The notes beneath the pieces are model-generated. The model did not search any database. It saw only the letters and a list, made by a program, of their open reading frames with translations, and was not told where the DNA came from. This document shows, piece after piece, positions 59,895-64,000 of a stretch of DNA of 64,000 bases (positions within the stretch are counted from its first letter, which is position 1; every line of letters starts with the position of its first letter). A program made the translations under genes and the position numbers. Source of the DNA: Methylorubrum extorquens (GTDB lineage Bacteria; Pseudomonadota; Alphaproteobacteria; Rhizobiales; Beijerinckiaceae); NCBI RefSeq assembly GCF_024169925.1, contig NZ_JALJXF010000002.1, positions 124,001-188,000 of the forward strand, written 5' to 3'.

Positions 59895-60605
59895 ATGAAC
59901 AGAAGGCAGATACTCGCCTCGATGGCGGCCCTTGCCGGCAACGCCTCCACCGCGCAGGCTGCGGAACTCAGCGGCGAGATGCCCTGGGAGCCCGGTCAGG
60001 CGAACGTTCCGCCGCTGCCCGATTCCGGGTCGGAGCGCTTCGTGTTCTTCACGCCTGCGGAAGCCGAGGCCGTGGGCGCCATGGCCGACCGGATCATCCC
60101 GGCGGACGACCTGAGCGTCGGCGGCCGGGAGGCGGGCTGCGTCCGCTTCATCGATCGTGAACTCGCCGGCCCCTACGGCCGGGCGGCGACGCAGTACCGC
60201 CTCGGCCGCTTCGTCAAGGGAACCGCCGAGCAGGGCATCCAATCCCCTCTCGCCCCGGCCGACCGCTACCGGCTCGGCCTCGCCGCCCTCGATCGCCACT
60301 GCCGCGCGGCCCACGGCAAGGGCTACGCGAGCCTGCCCCCGGACGAGCAGGACAAAGTCCTCTCGGCGATGGAGGCCGGAACGCTCGACCTCGGCGAGGT
60401 CGATGCGAAGGAGATGTTCGAGCAGATCCTGCAGAACGTCCGCGAAGGCTTCCTCGCCGACCCGCTCTACGGCGGCAACAAGGATCTCGTCAGCTGGCGG
60501 ATGCTCGGATTTCCCGGAGCACAGTACGATTTCCGCGATGTCATCGACTTGAAGGGAAAGAAGCTCGACTTCGTTCCGGTCAGCATGATCGACAAGTCCC
60601 TTTGA
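59895..60605 (+). CDS. Tat-exported gluconate 2-dehydrogenase subunit 3 family protein
   Basis: A 236-residue small subunit. The twin-arginine signal is MNRRQILASMAALAGNASTA. The mature part has FFTPAEAEAVGAMADRIIPA, GCVRFIDRELAGPYG and EGFLADPLYGGNKDLVSWRM, all typical of the subunit 3 family, which carries the flavoprotein through the Tat pathway. The ATG at 59895 has GGGGG upstream. It begins an operon with the GMC flavoprotein and cytochrome c. Confidence 0.92.
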   Translation: MNRRQILASMAALAGNASTAQAAELSGEMPWEPGQANVPPLPDSGSERFVFFTPAEAEAVGAMADRIIPADDLSVGGREAGCVRFIDRELAGPYGRAATQYRLGRFVKGTAEQGIQSPLAPADRYRLGLAALDRHCRAAHGKGYASLPPDEQDKVLSAMEAGTLDLGEVDAKEMFEQILQNVREGFLADPLYGGNKDLVSWRMLGFPGAQYDFRDVIDLKGKKLDFVPVSMIDKSL

Positions 60606-60641
60606 TTTCTGCCCCTTGATCGTTCCGAAAGCTGTCGTCCG

Positions 60642-62414
60642 ATGACCAATGTTCGTCCAAAAGCCGATGCCGTGATCGTCGGTCTCGGCTGGTGCGGCTC
60701 GCTCATGGCCGAGGAGCTGACCCGGGCCGGCCTCAATGTCGTCGCCATCGAGCGCGGCCCCTGGGTCGAGACGGCCGTCGATTTCCCGCCCTCCGTCGAT
60801 ATGGACGAACTGCGCTGGGACACCCGGCGGGCGATGCTGCTGCCGCCGGCGATCGAGACCATCACCTTCCGCAACGACCCGACCCAGAAGGCGCTGCCCG
60901 CGCGGGACTGGAACTTCAACGAGTGGGGCTACAATGTCGGCGGGTCGGGCACCCACTGGGCCGGCATGGCGTGGCGCTTCCTGCCGTTCGACTTCCAGCC
61001 CTACAGCATGACCGTCGCGCGCTACGGCGCCGAGCAGCTCCTCGACGGCCTGATCGTGCAGGATTGGGGCGTCACCTACGACGACCTCGAACCATTCTAC
61101 GACCGGTTCGAGAAGATCGCCGGCGTGTCCGGCAAGGCCGGCAACCTCAAGGGCGAGAAGATCCCCGGCGGCAACATCTTCGAGGGGGCGCGCTCGGACG
61201 AGTATCCGCTGCCCCCCCTCAAGACGACCCGCCTGACCGACCTGTTCACCGAGGCCTCGGCCAGCCTCGGCTACCATCCCTTCATGGTTCCGGCGGGCCA
61301 GACCTCGGGGGCCTACACCAACCCGCTCGGCGTCCGGATGGGGCCCTGCACCTATTGCGGCTACTGTCTGTATTACGGCTGCGGCAACTGGTCGAAATCG
61401 ACGCCCAACAACTGCGTCGTCCCGGCGCTGATGCAGCGCAAGAACTTCAGCGTGCTGACCGAATCGACGGTGCTGCGCGCCAACCTCGCCCCGGACGGGA
61501 CCACCGCCACCGGCGTGACCTACGTCGACAAGGACAACCGGACCTGGGAGCAGCCGGCGGACATCGTCGTCTTCTCCGCCTTCCAGATGCAGAACGTGCG
61601 GCTGATGCTGCTCTCGAAGATCGGCAAGCCCTACGATCACGCGACCGGCGAGGGCGTCGTCGGCCGGGCCTACAGCTTCCAGACCGTGTCCGGCGCCAAC
61701 ATCTTCTTCGAGAACGAGTACCTGAACCAGTTCATCGGCGCCGGCGCCCTCTCGGCCCAGGTCGATGACTTCAACGGCGACAACTTCGACCATACCGGGA
61801 TGGGCTTCATCGGCGGCGCCGGCATCCTCGTCGTCTCCCGCGGCGCCCGCCCGATCGGCAATGCCGACTTCCTCCCGCCCGGAACGCCCCGGTGGGGCAG
61901 CGCGTGGAAGAAGGCGTACACCCACAGCTTCCAGAACGGGACGTTCCTGTTCGGCCAGGGCACGAGCTTCGCGCACAAGGACGCCTATCTCGACCTCGAT
62001 CCCGAGTACAAGGACATCCACGGCCTCCCGCTCCTGCGGCTCACCTACGACTACAACGAGAACGACCGCCGCTCGGCGAAGCTGATCGAGGACAAGAGCG
62101 TCGAGATCGGCCGGAAGATGGGAGCGAAGGTCGTCGTCGGCACGAACGCGACCAACCAGCACGCCTCGCCCTACCAGCTCGCCAGCGACCACACCAATGG
62201 CGGCGCGGTGATGGGGCTCGACCCGAAGACCAGCGCGCTCAACCGTTTCCAGCAGAGCTGGGACGTTCACAACGTCTTCGTCCTCGGCGCGTCGTCCTTT
62301 CCCAACAACGCCGGCTACAACCCGACCGGAACGGTCGGCGCCCTGACCCTCTGGACTGCGAAAGCGATCATCGAGACTTATCTCGACAAGCGCGGTCCGC
62401 TGGTGGCGAATTGA
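60642..62414 (+). CDS. GMC-family flavoprotein dehydrogenase (gluconate 2-dehydrogenase-like large subunit)
   Basis: A 590-residue FAD enzyme with no signal of its own, exported with subunit 3. The FAD-binding start is AVIVGLGWCGSLMAEELTRA, with VGGSGTHWAGMAWRF and the C-terminal GTVGALTLWTAKAI. A cysteine-rich loop, GPCTYCGYCLYYGCGNWSKS, resembles the iron-sulphur-binding segment known in this three-subunit group. It should oxidise a sugar, sugar acid or polyol in the periplasm and pass electrons to the tri-haem cytochrome encoded next. Fructose or 2-ketogluconate dehydrogenases are alternatives. Confidence 0.9.
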   Translation: MTNVRPKADAVIVGLGWCGSLMAEELTRAGLNVVAIERGPWVETAVDFPPSVDMDELRWDTRRAMLLPPAIETITFRNDPTQKALPARDWNFNEWGYNVGGSGTHWAGMAWRFLPFDFQPYSMTVARYGAEQLLDGLIVQDWGVTYDDLEPFYDRFEKIAGVSGKAGNLKGEKIPGGNIFEGARSDEYPLPPLKTTRLTDLFTEASASLGYHPFMVPAGQTSGAYTNPLGVRMGPCTYCGYCLYYGCGNWSKSTPNNCVVPALMQRKNFSVLTESTVLRANLAPDGTTATGVTYVDKDNRTWEQPADIVVFSAFQMQNVRLMLLSKIGKPYDHATGEGVVGRAYSFQTVSGANIFFENEYLNQFIGAGALSAQVDDFNGDNFDHTGMGFIGGAGILVVSRGARPIGNADFLPPGTPRWGSAWKKAYTHSFQNGTFLFGQGTSFAHKDAYLDLDPEYKDIHGLPLLRLTYDYNENDRRSAKLIEDKSVEIGRKMGAKVVVGTNATNQHASPYQLASDHTNGGAVMGLDPKTSALNRFQQSWDVHNVFVLGASSFPNNAGYNPTGTVGALTLWTAKAIIETYLDKRGPLVAN

Positions 62415-62415
62415 G

Positions 62416-63759
62416 GTGACGACCGTGACCTTGCTCCTGCGCACCCTCCTCGCCACCGCAGCGCTCTCGCTCTGCCTTCCCCTCGGGAGCGTCGCCTCGG
62501 CCCAGTCCGAGCCGGCACCGATCCAGACGAAGGACGTCGACGCGCCCAAGGTGGTGGAGGCGCCGAAGACGGAGGCCGACCCCGCCATCGAGCGCGGGCG
62601 CTACATCGCGGTGGCCGCCGACTGCGTGGCCTGCCACACCAATCCGAAGAGCGGGAAGCCGTTCTCCGGCGGCTACGCCCTGGAGACCCCGTTCGGCACG
62701 CTGCTGTCGAGCAACATCACCTCCGACCCGGAGACCGGCATCGGCCGCTGGACCGAGGCGGAGTTCACCCGCGCCCTGCGCGAGGGGCTCGGGAAGGAGG
62801 GGCAGCACCTGTATCCGGCGATGCCGTACACGAGCTACACCAAGATGTCCGATCGCGACGTCCACGACCTGTGGCTCTACATGAAGACCGTGCCGCCGGT
62901 CCGCAACGCCGTCGTCACCAACCAGCTTCCGTTTCCCTTCAACATCCGCGCCCTGCTGATGGGGTGGAACCTGATGTTCTTCGAGCAGAAGCGGTTCCAG
63001 CCGAGGGCCGACCGGTCCGCCGCCTGGAACCGCGGCGCCTATCTCTCCGACGCGCTTGCCCATTGCGGCGCCTGCCACACGCCGAAGAACGTCCTCGGCG
63101 GCGACAAGACGAGCAAGGCCTATCACGGCGAGGTCCTGCAATCGTGGTACGCCCCCGACATCACCACGAGCAAGACCGGCGGCATCGGCGACTGGTCGAA
63201 GGACGACATCGTCCAGTATCTCAAGATCGGCAGCAACCGGATGGCGGTCGCCTCGGGGCCGATGGCCGAGGCGGTGACGAACTCGACCCAGCATCTGAGC
63301 GACGCCGATCTCGCCGCGGTCGCCGACTATCTCCAGTCGCTGCCGCCGAGCCCCGCGACCGAGGCGAGGCGCGTCGCCGCCCCCGATCCGGTCATGGCCC
63401 AGGGCAAGCGCGTCTTCGACGCTCAGTGCAAGGCATGCCACGCCTCCGACGGAACCGGAATCCGGCACATGACGCCGAGCTTCCCCGGCAACACCGCCGT
63501 GCAGTCGCACGAGGTCGCCGGCATCGTCCGGACCGTGCTGGCGGGCGCACGCGGCGCGATCACGGCTGAGAATCCGACGGGGGCGGCGATGCCGTCCTTC
63601 GCCTGGAACCTGTCGGACCAGCAGATCGCCGCGGCTCTGACCTACATCCGCAACAGCTGGGGCAACGCCGCGCCGCCGGTCACCACCGAGGCCGTCGCCG
63701 CCACCCGCAAGGCCCTCAACCTCAACGCCGTCGGGCGCGCGCCCCACCCGGTCCCGTGA
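62416..63759 (+). CDS. Tri-haem cytochrome c subunit of the membrane-bound dehydrogenase
   Basis: A 447-residue secreted cytochrome with a GTG start and signal peptide (TLLATAALSLCLPLGSVASA). Three CxxCH haem sites are present: DCVACH (about residue 72), HCGACH (about 218) and QCKACH (about 340). Domains follow the alcohol/gluconate dehydrogenase cytochrome subunit layout. The start lies one base after the GMC gene stop, so the two are translationally coupled. It should pass electrons from the flavoprotein to ubiquinone or a terminal oxidase. Confidence 0.93.
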   Translation: MTTVTLLLRTLLATAALSLCLPLGSVASAQSEPAPIQTKDVDAPKVVEAPKTEADPAIERGRYIAVAADCVACHTNPKSGKPFSGGYALETPFGTLLSSNITSDPETGIGRWTEAEFTRALREGLGKEGQHLYPAMPYTSYTKMSDRDVHDLWLYMKTVPPVRNAVVTNQLPFPFNIRALLMGWNLMFFEQKRFQPRADRSAAWNRGAYLSDALAHCGACHTPKNVLGGDKTSKAYHGEVLQSWYAPDITTSKTGGIGDWSKDDIVQYLKIGSNRMAVASGPMAEAVTNSTQHLSDADLAAVADYLQSLPPSPATEARRVAAPDPVMAQGKRVFDAQCKACHASDGTGIRHMTPSFPGNTAVQSHEVAGIVRTVLAGARGAITAENPTGAAMPSFAWNLSDQQIAAALTYIRNSWGNAAPPVTTEAVAATRKALNLNAVGRAPHPVP

Positions 63760-64000
63760 GGGGCGGCGCCCGACGCATGGCCCCGCGCGAAAGGCCGGCT
63801 GCACCGCCGCGCTCACAGCGGATGAGGTCGGGAGCGGACGTTTCGCGAACCGCCCTGTACCTCCAGGGCGAGCCGTGCTCGCGCGCGGAGCCGGTAGAGA
63901 ACGACACCCGCGGGATCGGCCGCACGAGCGGGAGAAGTTGAGGCCAGAGCCTCCGCTTCGTCTCGGCCGTCACCTGCGCCCTGCCCCGCGCCGCCTCGCT
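63760..64000. other. Right edge of the window without a recognisable gene
   Basis: 241 bases after the cytochrome stop. Open frames on both strands are short and unfamiliar, and I see no clear terminator hairpin. Confidence 0.35.

Noticed and set aside
59841..62588. Very long minus-strand open frame (over 900 codons) opposite the dehydrogenase operon
   Set aside because: It is the antisense of three well-supported plus-strand genes; long antisense frames are common at this GC and codon bias.

Overview
The window is high-GC bacterial DNA. Its gene content (lignin-type aromatic catabolism with vanillate O-demethylase, many short conserved proteins of a Methylobacterium type, and dispersed Hyphomicrobiales-style palindromic repeats) points to a Methylobacterium-like alphaproteobacterium. 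This assignment rests on remembered family resemblance, not on a search.

Region 1 (about 0.2-17.5 kb) is a catabolic cluster for methoxylated and hydroxylated aromatics. Feruloyl/coumaroyl-CoA is made by an ADP-forming synthetase (ferA-type), shortened by a hydratase/lyase and oxidised by an aldehyde dehydrogenase (vdh-type). Vanillate is demethylated by VanAB, 4-hydroxybenzoate is hydroxylated by PobA, and protocatechuate is opened and processed by PcaHG, PcaB and a PcaD-PcaC fusion (PcaL). A BKACE-family beta-keto acid cleavage enzyme sits inside the pca operon, where it could replace PcaIJ/PcaF for the last step. Two AraC-type regulators and one MarR-type regulator are interspersed. The PcaK-like transporter has lost roughly 100 internal residues.

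Region 2 (about 17.55-37.95 kb) is an accessory island. It begins with an IS3-type remnant directly after pobR and ends near nested IS3-type elements, a tRNA-3'-end-like sequence and an integrase fragment. It carries FitAB and VapC/AbrB toxin-antitoxin pairs, a tyrosine recombinase with a 24-bp perfect palindrome upstream, a lower-GC pair (DUF3800 protein plus a small protein) divergent from a large PD-(D/E)XK-type nuclease, a serine resolvase, an acetyltransferase-like gene and a secreted protein flanked by 77-79 bp repeats. It also holds a decaying signalling operon (CheZ-like frameshift, HD-GYP nonsense codon, REC-GGDEF without its phospho-acceptor), HNH and thermonuclease genes, and several short proteins of unknown function. 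Several genes here carry visible disabling mutations.

Region 3 (about 38-64 kb) is a carbohydrate and polyol region. It contains a LacI regulator, a GH15 hydrolase, a Tat-exported amidohydrolase, a SemiSWEET-like protein, a LysR regulator, a Gfo/Idh/MocA dehydrogenase and an MFS exporter. These are followed by a six-gene minus-strand operon (M24 peptidase-like protein, IolD, enolase-superfamily dehydratase, SDR, sugar porter, IolE) divergent from an HpcH/HpaI aldolase and an IclR regulator. The last genes encode an exported yellow/MRJP-type propeller fused to a VOC domain, a separate VOC protein, and a periplasmic three-part dehydrogenase (Tat subunit 3, GMC flavoprotein, tri-haem cytochrome c). 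Together they suggest periplasmic oxidation of a sugar or polyol, uptake, then dehydration, ring opening and aldol cleavage in the cytoplasm.
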